From NCBI RefSeq assembly GCF_019312595.1, contig NZ_JAHWDQ010000001.1:1862926-1926925 (forward strand): a DNA stretch of 64,000 nucleotides, given 5' to 3'. Below are positions 35,346-44,635 of this stretch, in pieces; within the stretch, counting starts at the first letter, position 1, and the number at the start of each line of letters is the position of its first letter. The translations under genes and the position numbers were made by a program. This DNA comes from Zhongshania aquimaris. Lineage in GTDB: Bacteria; Pseudomonadota; Gammaproteobacteria; Pseudomonadales; Spongiibacteraceae. Below the pieces are notes generated by a model. It made no database searches. It was not told where the DNA came from and saw only the letters and a list, made by a program, of their open reading frames with translations.

Positions 35346-35855
35346 TCATTTTTCCGGCGGCGGTTTTTTCTGATAGCGTCGCCCTGTGATTTTTTGATGC
35401 ACGCCCTTGCGCAGGGAGTGAAAACTATTTTCCAACACGTCCACCCCAACCAAAATACCGACAACCACTAGTGCAATAAGTAGCGCTGGACCATATTTAT
35501 CTAAGCCTATCATCACGCCAATTGCCGCCAGCACCCATATTGCCGCCGCAGAGGTAACACCTAAAACCATACCGTCGCGGGACAAAATTACGCCGGCACC
35601 GAGAAAGCCAATACCGGTAATTATCTGACCGATCACCCTTGAGGGATCGGTCACGCCATTCTCGACGGATACCGCCATGGCCATAAACACATAGGTACCC
35701 AAGCAAATAAGTGCGGCGGTGCGAATACCGATAGGCTTGCCTCTAATCTGCCGCTCTAAACCGATAATTGCGCCGGCCACAATGGTACTAAGCACCCCCG
35801 CCCACTTTAATGGCGCGATGGAAAGTGACGCAATCTCGATAAAATCTATAGCCAT
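35346..35855 (-). CDS. MgtC/SapB-family inner-membrane protein
   Basis: This 169-aa protein has four hydrophobic helices and the MgtC N-terminal motifs GAIIGLERQIRGKPIGIRTA and GIGFLGAGVILSRDG. Family members modulate ATP synthase or magnesium homeostasis. It lacks the C-terminal soluble ACT-like domain of long MgtC forms. It overlaps the upstream ZntB-like gene by 10 nt, so both are probably expressed together in metal homeostasis. Confidence 0.9.
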   Translation of the reverse strand: MAIDFIEIASLSIAPLKWAGVLSTIVAGAIIGLERQIRGKPIGIRTAALICLGTYVFMAMAVSVENGVTDPSRVIGQIITGIGFLGAGVILSRDGMVLGVTSAAAIWVLAAIGVMIGLDKYGPALLIALVVVGILVGVDVLENSFHSLRKGVHQKITGRRYQKKPPPEK

Positions 35856-36814
35856 TTTTTATACCGAAAATAAATTAAAAGCCCGCCAGAAATCGCCAGC
35901 AAGATACCGATGAATATAGCAAATGCATTGCTATTATCCGCCCCCGGAATACCACCTACGTTGACACCCAACAGGCCCGTAGCAAATCCCAAGGGCAAGA
36001 ATACCGCCGACACAATCGACAGCACATACATGCGGCTATTGGATTCTTCTGATATTTGGTTAACGAGCTCTTCGTGGCTGACCGCCGCACGCTCACGAAT
36101 ACTGTCTAGGGTCTCTATATATTGCGCCAAGCGGTCGCCAACCTCGCGCACTTGCAGGCGCTGCGCATCACCAAACCAAGACAAGCGCTCACTTTGCACC
36201 CAACTCAAGGCTTCGCGCTGTGGTGCCAGGTAACGGCGCAAGGCAATCGATTGTCGCCGCACTTGGCCCAACTCGCTGCGCAATTTTGCGCGAGCGCCGC
36301 TCAACAAATGCTCTTCAAGCTCATCGACTTTATCTTCTGCATTATCTATTGGCACTGCCATGCGCCTGACCAAACGATCGCAAAGCATGGCGACAAACTC
36401 GGCACTGGATTGGGGCCCCTCTCCCTCGGAAAAGCTCTGCACAATGTCATCGACTGAGAGCAGCTTTCTTTTGCGGGAAGTGATAATGCGATGTTCACTG
36501 ACACACAGGCGAATAGACACCATGTCCTCTGGGTCTGCCTCGGGGTTCGTATTCACCCCGCGCAATGCCATAAGCAGCCCACCCCCATGCGAGGTCGCCC
36601 TGGGCCGCGTATCTTCTGCCACCAGTGCGGCAACAGCAATGTCATCGAGACCACTATGATCTTCTAACCAGGCCAAGGTAGCAGGCTTGCTGTAGTCAAA
36701 ATGCAACCACAATACCCCGTGTTCGGGTTGCCATTCGGCGAGTTCAGCCGCATTGATGTCGCGAGCACCTCCCCGACCATCCAGTAATTTTGCGTAGATT
36801 AAAAAGTCATCCAT
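35846..36814 (-). CDS. zntB: CorA-family zinc/magnesium transporter, ZntB-like
   Basis: This 322-aa protein has a large cytoplasmic N-terminal domain and long coiled helix, then two C-terminal transmembrane segments with the pore signature GVNVGGIPGADN in place of CorA's GMN, as in ZntB. The basic tail YFRYKKWL follows. The start at 36814 (MDDFLIYAKLLDG) matches the family; upstream in-frame starts are possible. It is the first gene before mgtC. Confidence 0.88.
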   Translation of the reverse strand: MDDFLIYAKLLDGRGGARDINAAELAEWQPEHGVLWLHFDYSKPATLAWLEDHSGLDDIAVAALVAEDTRPRATSHGGGLLMALRGVNTNPEADPEDMVSIRLCVSEHRIITSRKRKLLSVDDIVQSFSEGEGPQSSAEFVAMLCDRLVRRMAVPIDNAEDKVDELEEHLLSGARAKLRSELGQVRRQSIALRRYLAPQREALSWVQSERLSWFGDAQRLQVREVGDRLAQYIETLDSIRERAAVSHEELVNQISEESNSRMYVLSIVSAVFLPLGFATGLLGVNVGGIPGADNSNAFAIFIGILLAISGGLLIYFRYKKWL

Positions 36815-37012
36815 TCCAAGTATCTCGTTATTGCGTATTCTCATTGATAATCGCACAGCAACACGGCGATAAACTATTATGTATTAAGGCTCGCTCAAGG
36901 GCCCAGTCTATTTTCTTATACCTTGGGCCAAGAATTTATGCGAATTGCCCTAAATGTAAATTGACCGCGTACACTCACTTATCTCAATAAAAAGAAAACC
37001 GCAGGATAAATT

Positions 37013-37891
37013 ATGAAAATAGGTGTTTGCCTCCCCTATATGCCACGCAACATTAGTCGTCAGAATTTTAAAGACTGGTGCCGAATCATCGACCAAGGGC
37101 CTTTCTATAGTTTGTCCTGCGGCGAGCGCGTGACGGGCTATAGCTATGAGATGCGCAATATTCTGGCCTTTGCTGCCGCCGCCACCGAGCGCGTCCGCAT
37201 TATCCCCGCGCTATATGTATTACCGATGCATAGCGCCGTGCAAGCAGCCAAGGAAATTGCCACCCTCGATATTTTGTCGGAAGGTCGCGTCACCTTAACC
37301 GTGGGTGTGGGTGGCCGTGAAAAAGACTATGAGGCACTGGGCGCCAGCTTTAAAAACCGCTTTCAAAGGATGGACGATCAAATCGCCACCATGAAAAAAA
37401 TCTGGCGTGGCGAATTGCTCGACGGCCTAGAGGAAATCGGGCCGACCCCCATTCAGGCAGGCGGCCCGCCGATATTAGTAGGGGCAATGGGACCAAAAAG
37501 TATTCAGCGGGTATCGAAATGGGCCGACGGTCTGTACGGCTTTGCAATGGACGGCAACCCCGACTTAATCAATCATTTTTTCAGCTCCGCCGACAAAGCC
37601 TGGCAAGAATCTGGTCGCGAGCAAAAACCCTATCGCATGGGTGGATTCTGGTATTCACTGGCCGATAACGCCCAGTCCGCATTGAGCGATTATGTATTCG
37701 ACTACCTGAAAACCTTTGGCGAAGACGATGCTCGCAAAATTGCCAAGACCATGACCATGCACGACCCAATGGCGATCAAAGACGGGCTGGACGCCATAGA
37801 AGCGCTAGGCTGTGACGAGATTCAACTGGTGCCGGCAAGCGCAGAAGTTGCCGAGGTCGATCGTTTAGCAAACATGCTGGCAGGGCGCTAA
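37013..37891 (+). CDS. luciferase-like (LLM) flavin-dependent oxidoreductase
   Basis: This 292-aa TIM-barrel oxidoreductase uses FMN or F420. It has KIGVCLPYMPRN at the N-terminus, VRIIPALYVLPMHSAVQAAK, LDILSEGRVTLTVGVGGREK and GPPILVGAMGPKSIQR. It is the first of three LLM proteins in the window. The divergent-facing MarR regulator gene downstream may control it. The substrate is unknown. Confidence 0.87.
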   Translation: MKIGVCLPYMPRNISRQNFKDWCRIIDQGPFYSLSCGERVTGYSYEMRNILAFAAAATERVRIIPALYVLPMHSAVQAAKEIATLDILSEGRVTLTVGVGGREKDYEALGASFKNRFQRMDDQIATMKKIWRGELLDGLEEIGPTPIQAGGPPILVGAMGPKSIQRVSKWADGLYGFAMDGNPDLINHFFSSADKAWQESGREQKPYRMGGFWYSLADNAQSALSDYVFDYLKTFGEDDARKIAKTMTMHDPMAIKDGLDAIEALGCDEIQLVPASAEVAEVDRLANMLAGR

Positions 37892-37927
37892 ACCCCTGCC
37901 CTGGCACGCTAAACCAAGACACGGCGA

Positions 37928-38347
37928 TTATTTTAACTTCGCGAATATCTCAAGCACGGTAGTCAACTGCTTTGCTGAGATATTCGCGGTCAAATCGTCT
38001 GCGCAATGCATACAGGTGACTAGCGCGTCATTGTATATTTCCTGCCCCGTTGGCGTTAGCTTCACCAAGCTGAAGCGCGCGTCGCGCTGATTTATCTCTT
38101 TCTCAACCAGATGCAGTCTCTGCATTGGATTTAGCTTTTTAGTGATACCCGACGCCGACAAACTCACCGCATCCGCAAGCTCTGTGCGGCTCATGGTTTG
38201 ATCTAGCGCATTGCGTAGATGATGCATCACCATAAATTCCGCAAAGCTAATGCCGTGCGCACTGAGTTTTCGATCTGCGTGTTTAATGAAAGAAGAGCTC
38301 AAGGTAGCGAGCTCCGTTAATAAACTGAGGGATGCTGTCAATGTCAT
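37928..38347 (-). CDS. MarR-family transcriptional regulator
   Basis: This 139-aa winged-helix protein has the recognition region MSRTELADAVSLSASGITKK and the wing LVEKEINQRDARFSLVKLT. A His/Cys-containing C-terminal helix (CMHCADD) may sense an effector. It is convergent with the LLM gene. The sequence in front of it is AT-rich with TATTAGTTAAGTATA-like half-sites. Confidence 0.9.
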   Translation of the reverse strand: MTLTASLSLLTELATLSSSFIKHADRKLSAHGISFAEFMVMHHLRNALDQTMSRTELADAVSLSASGITKKLNPMQRLHLVEKEINQRDARFSLVKLTPTGQEIYNDALVTCMHCADDLTANISAKQLTTVLEIFAKLK

Positions 38348-38427
38348 AAAATCGACCCATATACTTGACTAGTAAAATATTAGTTAAGTATATTCAATGT
38401 CCAGCTAAGCTTCAAGCTCCGGATCTT

Positions 38428-39220
38428 AGTACTCCTTCAACATGATATTAACGGGTTCAGCGCGAAGCAGGCCGCTCCCTGCAAGACGCACTGGCGCAGG
38501 CATAGTGGGCCTACGGGCGCCCTGCCGGCCAGCCCTACAGCAGTCCATTGCTTCGTTATTTCCTCTCACCGTAAGACCAGAGCCTGCCCCTTATGCCCTG
38601 TGGGTACGCGAGATTCTAAGTTCAGAGGCAAGCTTTTACGCCATTACTTGCTGATATTCTGTTTAATCTCTCATCAAGGCAAAGCTCCCTGCGGTGTATC
38701 GCCCGAGGCGGCTGGATCCTCAATCAAGTTGAGGATGACGGCGGTGGTGCGTTGAGGGTGACGGCTTGGAAGGTTGGGGGTGATGGTTTGGAAGGTTGGG
38801 GGGTGACGGCTTGGTGGCAGGAATGGTCGGTTAGTATGGTTGGGATTGCAGCTTGTTACGCTGGGATTGTTAGCCGAGACGTCAACGAGGTGGGCCTGAT
38901 TAACACGTACATAGACGTTTCGAAGTAGTAAAGCCGTCATCCCCGACTCCGATCGGGGATCCAGATGAGCGACAGCGAATACCTTTACTTTTCTCGGACT
39001 ACGAAACAGCGCAGAGCCCGAGGTTTATGGATCCCCGATCGGGGTCGGGGATGACACGGGCGGTAGTCCGCACTGCGAACGCAACCTTCGTCATACTCGG
39101 CCACGACCACGTCGCCAGAAGCGCAGCGAGTGCTGTGGGTACTATGCTTTCGAGAAAATGCCTCGCACTGAACCTCCGCAGGATTGACTGTACCCGTCAA
39201 TATCATGTTGAAGGAGTACT
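38428..39220. repeat. 793-bp element bounded by 28-bp inverted repeats and containing REP modules
   Basis: AGTACTCCTTCAACATGATA... at 38428-38455 is the reverse complement of 39193-39220 with one mismatch in 28 bases. The interior contains no credible gene. It carries REP hairpin modules at about 38700-38740, 38939-38966 and 39029-39055. It may be a decayed mobile element or an inverted duplication. It is the first appearance of the REP family, which fills the intergenic spaces from here to the end. Confidence 0.7.
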
Positions 39221-39361
39221 TTAAAAACGACACACGCAGCAATTACCGCCATCTATATCTAATATTCTGATCAATTAACCCAGAATTTTGCACTTTTCTA
39301 TTAATTTATTGTTTATATACTGGGTCACAAGAAAACACGGGGCCATAAAGGAAGATTCGCC

Positions 39362-39925
39362 ATGCCAATAAAGAATACTAACAGCCGCTATGGCTGGGTC
39401 AGCGTGGGAATACATTGGCTTATGGCGCTTACGGTGATTGGCATGTTCGCGCTGGGCATTTGGATGCGCCAGCTGTCATATTATGATCCCTGGTATAGAG
39501 ATGGCCCAAGCCTCCACAAGGGCATTGGCATTTTATTACTCATCGCGCTGCTGGCGCGTATCGTGTGGCGTAACATCAATATTCGCCCCAGTGACGATCC
39601 AGCGCTAAAAACGTGGGAGAGAGTTACCGCCCACCTTACCCACTTTGCTTTATATGGTTTGATGTTGGCGTTAATGGTTGCCGGGTATTTAATTTCAACA
39701 GCCGACGGGCGTCCCATTGACGTTTTTGGCCTATTTAATGTGCCAGCAACACTACACGGGCTGCCCGACCAAGAAGATATCGCCGGCGAGGTCCACGAAA
39801 TCCTCGCCTGGATTCTGATTTTACTCGCCGGTGTTCATGCGCTAGCCGCATTGAAACATCACTTTATAAACCGCGACTCGACCCTGCTAAAGATGCTCGG
39901 TCGTGACGCCAACAGCACTAAGTGA
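39362..39925 (+). CDS. cybB: cytochrome b561
   Basis: This 187-aa membrane protein has four transmembrane helices and di-heme histidines in SVGIHWLMALTVIGMFALG, GPSLHKGIGILLL, HLTHFALYGLML and EVHEILAWILILLAGVHALA. It moves electrons between quinol and periplasmic acceptors. Its stop is 27 bp before the YceI-family gene, a common pairing. Confidence 0.93.
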   Translation: MPIKNTNSRYGWVSVGIHWLMALTVIGMFALGIWMRQLSYYDPWYRDGPSLHKGIGILLLIALLARIVWRNINIRPSDDPALKTWERVTAHLTHFALYGLMLALMVAGYLISTADGRPIDVFGLFNVPATLHGLPDQEDIAGEVHEILAWILILLAGVHALAALKHHFINRDSTLLKMLGRDANSTK

Positions 39926-39951
39926 ACTCAACTCAAAAAGGAATGTGAACT

Positions 39952-40533
39952 ATGAAAAAGCTAATCGCTCTCGGCTTCACCGCTCTGCTAGGTTTTAGTG
40001 GCGCACTGCACGCCGCGGAATACAAAATTGATACCGCAGGCGCCCACGCGTTTGTGCAATTTAAAATCAAACACCTTGGCTACAGCTGGCTGTACGGACG
40101 TTTCAATGACTTTGAAGGCCGCTTTAACTACGACCCAGCCAAACCAGAAGCATCTACAGTAGATGTCACCATTAAAACCGCCAGCATAGACAGCAACCAC
40201 GCTGAGCGTGACAAGCACTTACGCGGCAAAGACTTTTTAGCGGTAGACAAATACCCCACCGCCACCTTTAAAAGCACCAGCTTTAAAGCGCTTGGCGATG
40301 GCAAAGCAGAGTTAAAAGGCACACTTACATTGCACGGCGTGAGCAAGCCAGTGACGATTGCCGTAACTGAAATCGGCGGCGGCAAAGACCCCTGGGGCGG
40401 TGTTCGCCAAGGCTTCCACGGCACCACTGAAATCGCATTAAAAGACTTTGGTATCGACTACGATCTGGGCCCAGCATCGCAAATTGTGGAGCTAACTCTG
40501 GATGTAGAAGGCATTGCTCAATCAATGATGTAA
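39952..40533 (+). CDS. YceI-family periplasmic lipid-binding protein
   Basis: This 193-aa lipocalin-like protein has a signal peptide ([19 protein letters not shown]). The core runs [20 protein letters not shown], then [19 protein letters not shown] and [17 protein letters not shown]. Family members bind isoprenoid chains such as quinones. Linkage to cytochrome b561 fits a quinone-related role. Confidence 0.94.
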   Translation: MKKLIALGFTALLGFSGALHAAEYKIDTAGAHAFVQFKIKHLGYSWLYGRFNDFEGRFNYDPAKPEASTVDVTIKTASIDSNHAERDKHLRGKDFLAVDKYPTATFKSTSFKALGDGKAELKGTLTLHGVSKPVTIAVTEIGGGKDPWGGVRQGFHGTTEIALKDFGIDYDLGPASQIVELTLDVEGIAQSMM

Positions 40534-40599
40534 ACCAAATGAACTTATTCGACGTAACACTACTCGAAGTTTAGGAATTACCCTCATTCAGTCTCTATA

Positions 40600-42000
40600 T
40601 TATTTGGCCGCTTTGCGGCCTTTTTTGTTTTCGGGCTTAGGTAAATACTTTTCTACTACACCATCGGCATTAAATTGCGCATCCAATAAGGCGATCAAGG
40701 CATACACTCCCATCAGTTTGCGCATCACGTACAAGAAGTCCTTGGGGGGCAAAGCGAAGTATTTGCTGATAGACGCGGCTACTGCGCGCTTGGCGATGCG
40801 CTGGGGCAAGCCGCTGTTACGCCACCAGTAATGTCCGTCTTCGGTAACTGCCCGCGCTGGCACGTGTTCATCGATTGCCCGCAGCGGTTCGGCAATATCG
40901 ACACCGATATCCACAAAGTTATCGAGCACCGACTGGGGGAAATGCGACTTCATAAAACCCAAGCTTATTGAGTATTCCAAGAACCTAGGCTTATCGCGCT
41001 GGCAGGCAGCCAGCAACATATCGCAAAACTCGCTGGCAAAGTCCTCAGGCAATAATCGCATGGCGCCAAAATCCAGCAGAAGCAATTTATCGTCGTCGCC
41101 CTCTTCGTCTATGCGCACCCGAAAATTGCCAAAATTGGGATCGGTCTGCATACGACGCCATTCGAAAAGTTCGCTGAGAAACAGTTCTAGCACCGCTTTA
41201 CCCAAGCGATTTCTGCGCGGCTGAGCAAGTGCCGCAACATCCGCAGAGTTAACTGAGGTCGCCTGCTCATAGCTCATTGTTAATACCCGACGGCTACAAA
41301 ATGCGGGGTAGCTTTTGGGCACCACAAAACGAGAATCTTCACGCAGCGCATGTCTAACAAAATCCAGATCACGGCGCTCCTGCTCGTAATCGACTTCTTT
41401 ATGAAGCAGTAATCGGATATCACCAAACCAGTCGTCTAAATTGCGCACACTGGGCATGAGGCGCGACACCTTCAGTAATTGCATTACCGCGCTGAAATCC
41501 GCATCGATGGTGTCTTCCACCCCCGGATACTGCACCTTAATACAAAGCTGTTCGCCGGTATCACGCAACACCGCGCGATGGACCTGGCCCAGCGACGCCG
41601 CCGCCAGTGGCTGCGTGTCTATCTCTAAGTTCGCCAGGGCCTCTTCGCCCAATTCATTAACCAAGACCTTGCGAATAGATTGCCAGGACATGGGCGGGGT
41701 ATTGTCTTCTAGTTTATGCAGCGCCTCGGCAACCTCGGGCGGCATCATATAGTCACTGTAGGTTGCCATTATTTGACCAATTTTGACGACACTGCCTTTT
41801 AAGCGACCGAGCTCTTCTACAAAGAAATCGATATTCTCGGTTCGCTTAGCTAACGCCGCCTCATTATCGCCGCTAAAGCGCTGCCAAATATTTTGCCGCA
41901 CCGCCCGTGCACTATAGCGAACGCCCAGTTTCGACAACTCAAAGCGCCTCGAAAAAGCCCCCGTTTTAAGGCCGTGAAGTGATTTATCCTTTTCACTCAT
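40600..42000 (-). CDS. ABC1/AarF/UbiB-family atypical kinase
   Basis: This 466-aa protein-kinase-like ATPase is of the COQ8/UbiB superfamily. Signatures are the KxGQ motif VVKIGQIMATYSDYMMPPEV, the Ala-rich loop LAAASLGQVHRA, the lysine in CIKVQYPG, the family motif MQTDPNFGNF and the metal site LLLDFGAMR. No clear C-terminal membrane anchor is visible. Relatives support quinone or lipid handling. The ATG at 42000 (MSEKDKSLHG) was chosen; a GTG 12 codons upstream is possible. Confidence 0.88.
   Translation of the reverse strand: MSEKDKSLHGLKTGAFSRRFELSKLGVRYSARAVRQNIWQRFSGDNEAALAKRTENIDFFVEELGRLKGSVVKIGQIMATYSDYMMPPEVAEALHKLEDNTPPMSWQSIRKVLVNELGEEALANLEIDTQPLAAASLGQVHRAVLRDTGEQLCIKVQYPGVEDTIDADFSAVMQLLKVSRLMPSVRNLDDWFGDIRLLLHKEVDYEQERRDLDFVRHALREDSRFVVPKSYPAFCSRRVLTMSYEQATSVNSADVAALAQPRRNRLGKAVLELFLSELFEWRRMQTDPNFGNFRVRIDEEGDDDKLLLLDFGAMRLLPEDFASEFCDMLLAACQRDKPRFLEYSISLGFMKSHFPQSVLDNFVDIGVDIAEPLRAIDEHVPARAVTEDGHYWWRNSGLPQRIAKRAVAASISKYFALPPKDFLYVMRKLMGVYALIALLDAQFNADGVVEKYLPKPENKKGRKAAK
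40606..40627 (+). terminator. rho-independent terminator lying within the end of the convergent ABC1 kinase gene
   Basis: GGCCGC-TTT-GCGGCC (40606-40620) followed by TTTTTTG forms a canonical terminator for the cytochrome b561-YceI transcript. The same bases encode the last residues (KKGRKAAK) of the opposite-strand gene. Confidence 0.8.
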
Positions 42001-42130
42001 ATCTTGAAATACACCTATTTCCTTTGTCCGTGTCACTACCTTAGACCACTACAGTAATCTACTATTCGTTTACCGAGGAATTTTAATCTCAGACGCCATC
42101 ACCAAATCTCATCCTAACAGGACACGCAGT

Positions 42131-43327
42131 ATGAAGCAGCTCCGCGCCCTTACACTGATCGGCCCCGGCTTCGTTGTTGCCGCCACCGGTTTAGGCGCCG
42201 GAGATTTAGTGGCCGCCGCCGTATCGGGCGCCAAGCTTGGCACACAACTACTGTGGGCCATCGCCTTCGGCGCCGTCATCAAACTGGCGCTCAATGAAGG
42301 TCTAGCGCGTTGGCAGCTCGCCAGCGGCACAAGCTTGCTAGCGGGCTGGTTACAGCACCTACCGCGCTGGATAAATTATTACTTTCTAGCGTATTTATTT
42401 ATCTGGGCATTTTTAGTTGGTGCCGCCTTAATGGCGGCATGTGGCTTGGCAGCCAACGCGTTGTTTCCCCAGCTGTCTATCAATAGCTGGGCCTCACTGC
42501 ATTCTTTACTCGCGATTGCGCTGGTGCTGTTCGGTCGCTATTCGCTGTTTGAGCAAGCTATGAAAGCGCTGATACTCCTGATGTTTGCGACGGTGATGGC
42601 GGCGTTACTGGCGAGCGATTGGTCGAGCATTGGCAGCTCCTCGACAACACTCGACGATATCAGCGAGAATTTTAATTTAGTCATGGCGCTGATCGGCGGC
42701 GTCGGTGGCAGCGTTACCCTACTGTGCTACGGCTATTGGATGCGGGAAAAAGGCTGGCATAACACCGACTCTCTAAAAATTGCCCGCATTGACCTCCTTG
42801 TTGCCTATTCGATCACCGCCTTGTTTGGCATGGGTATCATGATACTGGCAGCCCAGTCTGCGCCGGAATCAGAATCGGGCACCCATATATTGATCGCCAT
42901 GGCCGACCAACTTGGCATATTGCTAAGCCCCGTCTTTAAAGAACTATTTTTAATTGGTGTTTGGGCCGCAGTATTCAGCTCTATGCTCGGCGTATGGCAG
43001 GGTGTTCCGTATATATTTACCGACTCGACCGCACAGTGGCGCAGCAAACTCAGCAAAATAGACTCCAGCGACAATGGCTACCGGCTGGCCTTGCTGTATA
43101 TCGCCATACCACCTATTGCCCTACTCTATTTGGGTAAACCGGTATGGCTAATTATTTTATATTCCGTCACCGGCGCGTTATTCATGCCATTTTTGGCGCT
43201 GACACTGCTCTACTTAAACAACCGTATTATCAAGCCTAGCTTGCGATATGGCCTGATCAGCAATAGCGCGATCGTTGCGGCGCTATTGGTGTTTTCATAC
43301 ATTGGCGCGCAATATTTTTTATCGTAG
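42131..43327 (+). CDS. Nramp-related divalent cation transporter with non-canonical metal site
   Basis: This 398-aa protein has about 11 hydrophobic helices. The N-terminal helix GPGFVVAATGLGAGDLVAAA is Nramp-like, but the DPGN metal motif is replaced by GAGD. The helix-6 region (GGVGGSVTLLCYGYWMREKG) lacks the usual MPH. Such changes occur in Nramp-related proteins that carry ions other than Mn/Fe; magnesium or a substrate other than Mn2+ is possible. The gene is monocistronic. Confidence 0.83.
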   Translation: MKQLRALTLIGPGFVVAATGLGAGDLVAAAVSGAKLGTQLLWAIAFGAVIKLALNEGLARWQLASGTSLLAGWLQHLPRWINYYFLAYLFIWAFLVGAALMAACGLAANALFPQLSINSWASLHSLLAIALVLFGRYSLFEQAMKALILLMFATVMAALLASDWSSIGSSSTTLDDISENFNLVMALIGGVGGSVTLLCYGYWMREKGWHNTDSLKIARIDLLVAYSITALFGMGIMILAAQSAPESESGTHILIAMADQLGILLSPVFKELFLIGVWAAVFSSMLGVWQGVPYIFTDSTAQWRSKLSKIDSSDNGYRLALLYIAIPPIALLYLGKPVWLIILYSVTGALFMPFLALTLLYLNNRIIKPSLRYGLISNSAIVAALLVFSYIGAQYFLS

Positions 43328-43360
43328 TAAGCGTGCTATATACCAAAATACGATGCTCTA

Positions 43361-43660
43361 TTACGGCCACTCTTCACCGTAGTCGTGCAATAACTCTTCA
43401 CCGGCGCCAATATCGCGCAGCGCGACAACACTATGGTCATCGTAATAAATAACGTTGGCTGATTTGTGATGGTTGATGTATTTCAAACTACAGGTCACAT
43501 CAATGAGCTGACCATCGGGCATGGTCAGTGTGTGTAAACCGGCCTCTCTTGCTGTTCGCGTTTTACACACGCCCAGCAAACTGCCTTCGGCAATCGATGC
43601 ACGGGCGAATAGCCCCTTACCATGAATGGCACTTTTCTTTACCCGATAGCACTTGGCCAT
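43361..43660 (-). CDS. small SET-domain protein
   Basis: This 99-aa protein consists almost only of a SET domain: KSAIHGKGLFARASIAEGSL, then the SAM/knot region CSLKYINHHKSANV and the C-terminal AGEELLHDYGEEW. Bacterial single-domain SET proteins are putative lysine methyltransferases of unknown target. Confidence 0.88.
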   Translation of the reverse strand: MAKCYRVKKSAIHGKGLFARASIAEGSLLGVCKTRTAREAGLHTLTMPDGQLIDVTCSLKYINHHKSANVIYYDDHSVVALRDIGAGEELLHDYGEEWP

Positions 43661-43793
43661 ATTTCGTCTCTGTCTGCTGACTAAAAGAGCTAAAAGAACT
43701 CACATCAGACGCCATAAAACGAAACAGGATTATGCCTCGCCCTGCTGCCTGATCAATTCAAACAAACAGGGCGAAGCAATCACTGCGCCAAGC

Positions 43794-44564
43794 TTACTTT
43801 GCCAACATATTCATCAACGCCGCCCAGCTCACCTTGTCTGCATTAGCATCATATGCCAGCGGCATGTCATATTTTTTACCAAGCGCCGTTGAGCCCGGAT
43901 TTGTGAAGCTGTGCACTACATTGGGAAAGCTTAACAACTCAAAATCGACACCCGCGTTTGTCATCTCCTCAACAAAACCTGCCACTTGCTTAGCGGGTAC
44001 CATTGGGTCAGCGCCACCGGTAGCCACTAACAACTTTGCTTTAATGGTGCCGGGTTCAACTTGCGTTTCAGTACCCAGTGAACCGTGGAAGCTCGCCACC
44101 CCAGCCAAATCCAGTCCACGACGCGCCTGATTTAGGACCACCGCACCGCCAAAACAATAGCCAATAGCGAATAACTTATCGCCGTCGACCGAGGACTGCT
44201 TACGCAAAATGCCCAAGGCCGCATCAAAGCGCGCATTCATTTTTTCTGGCTCAGCCAAAGCCGCATTCATAAACGCCGTCGCGTCTTTAGGGTGAGTGGT
44301 CGACTTACCGGTGCCATACATATCCACCGCAATCGCCGTGTAACCCAGCTCAGCTAATTGCTTAGCGCGCTCGCGAGCGTAATCATTCAGCCCCCACCAC
44401 TCATGCACAACCACCACCGCAGGCGCGGCCTTGGTCACCGCACTATCGTGATACAGCACGGCCGTTCCCAAACCATTCGGCAACGTCAGCTTTTCTTCGA
44501 CGACCGCTGCATGTAAAACCGAGCTGCTCAGGGCTAACGTAAGTAACATGGCAAACAAACGCAT
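43794..44564 (-). CDS. dienelactone hydrolase-family protein, exported
   Basis: This 256-aa alpha/beta hydrolase has a signal peptide (MRLFAMLLTLALSSSVLHAA). The nucleophile elbow is IGYCFGGAVVL with a cysteine, as in dienelactone hydrolases. The acid is in GGADPMVP and the histidine in FPNVVHSFTNP. VVHEWWGLNDYARE is the family hallmark. It is probably periplasmic, with an unknown ester or lactone substrate. Confidence 0.9.
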   Translation of the reverse strand: MRLFAMLLTLALSSSVLHAAVVEEKLTLPNGLGTAVLYHDSAVTKAAPAVVVVHEWWGLNDYARERAKQLAELGYTAIAVDMYGTGKSTTHPKDATAFMNAALAEPEKMNARFDAALGILRKQSSVDGDKLFAIGYCFGGAVVLNQARRGLDLAGVASFHGSLGTETQVEPGTIKAKLLVATGGADPMVPAKQVAGFVEEMTNAGVDFELLSFPNVVHSFTNPGSTALGKKYDMPLAYDANADKVSWAALMNMLAK

Positions 44565-44635
44565 TTCTTACTCCTCACTGTTTTGAATAAATTGATACGG
44601 AATATACTCGCTTCACGATGACAAACAACCGTTAC

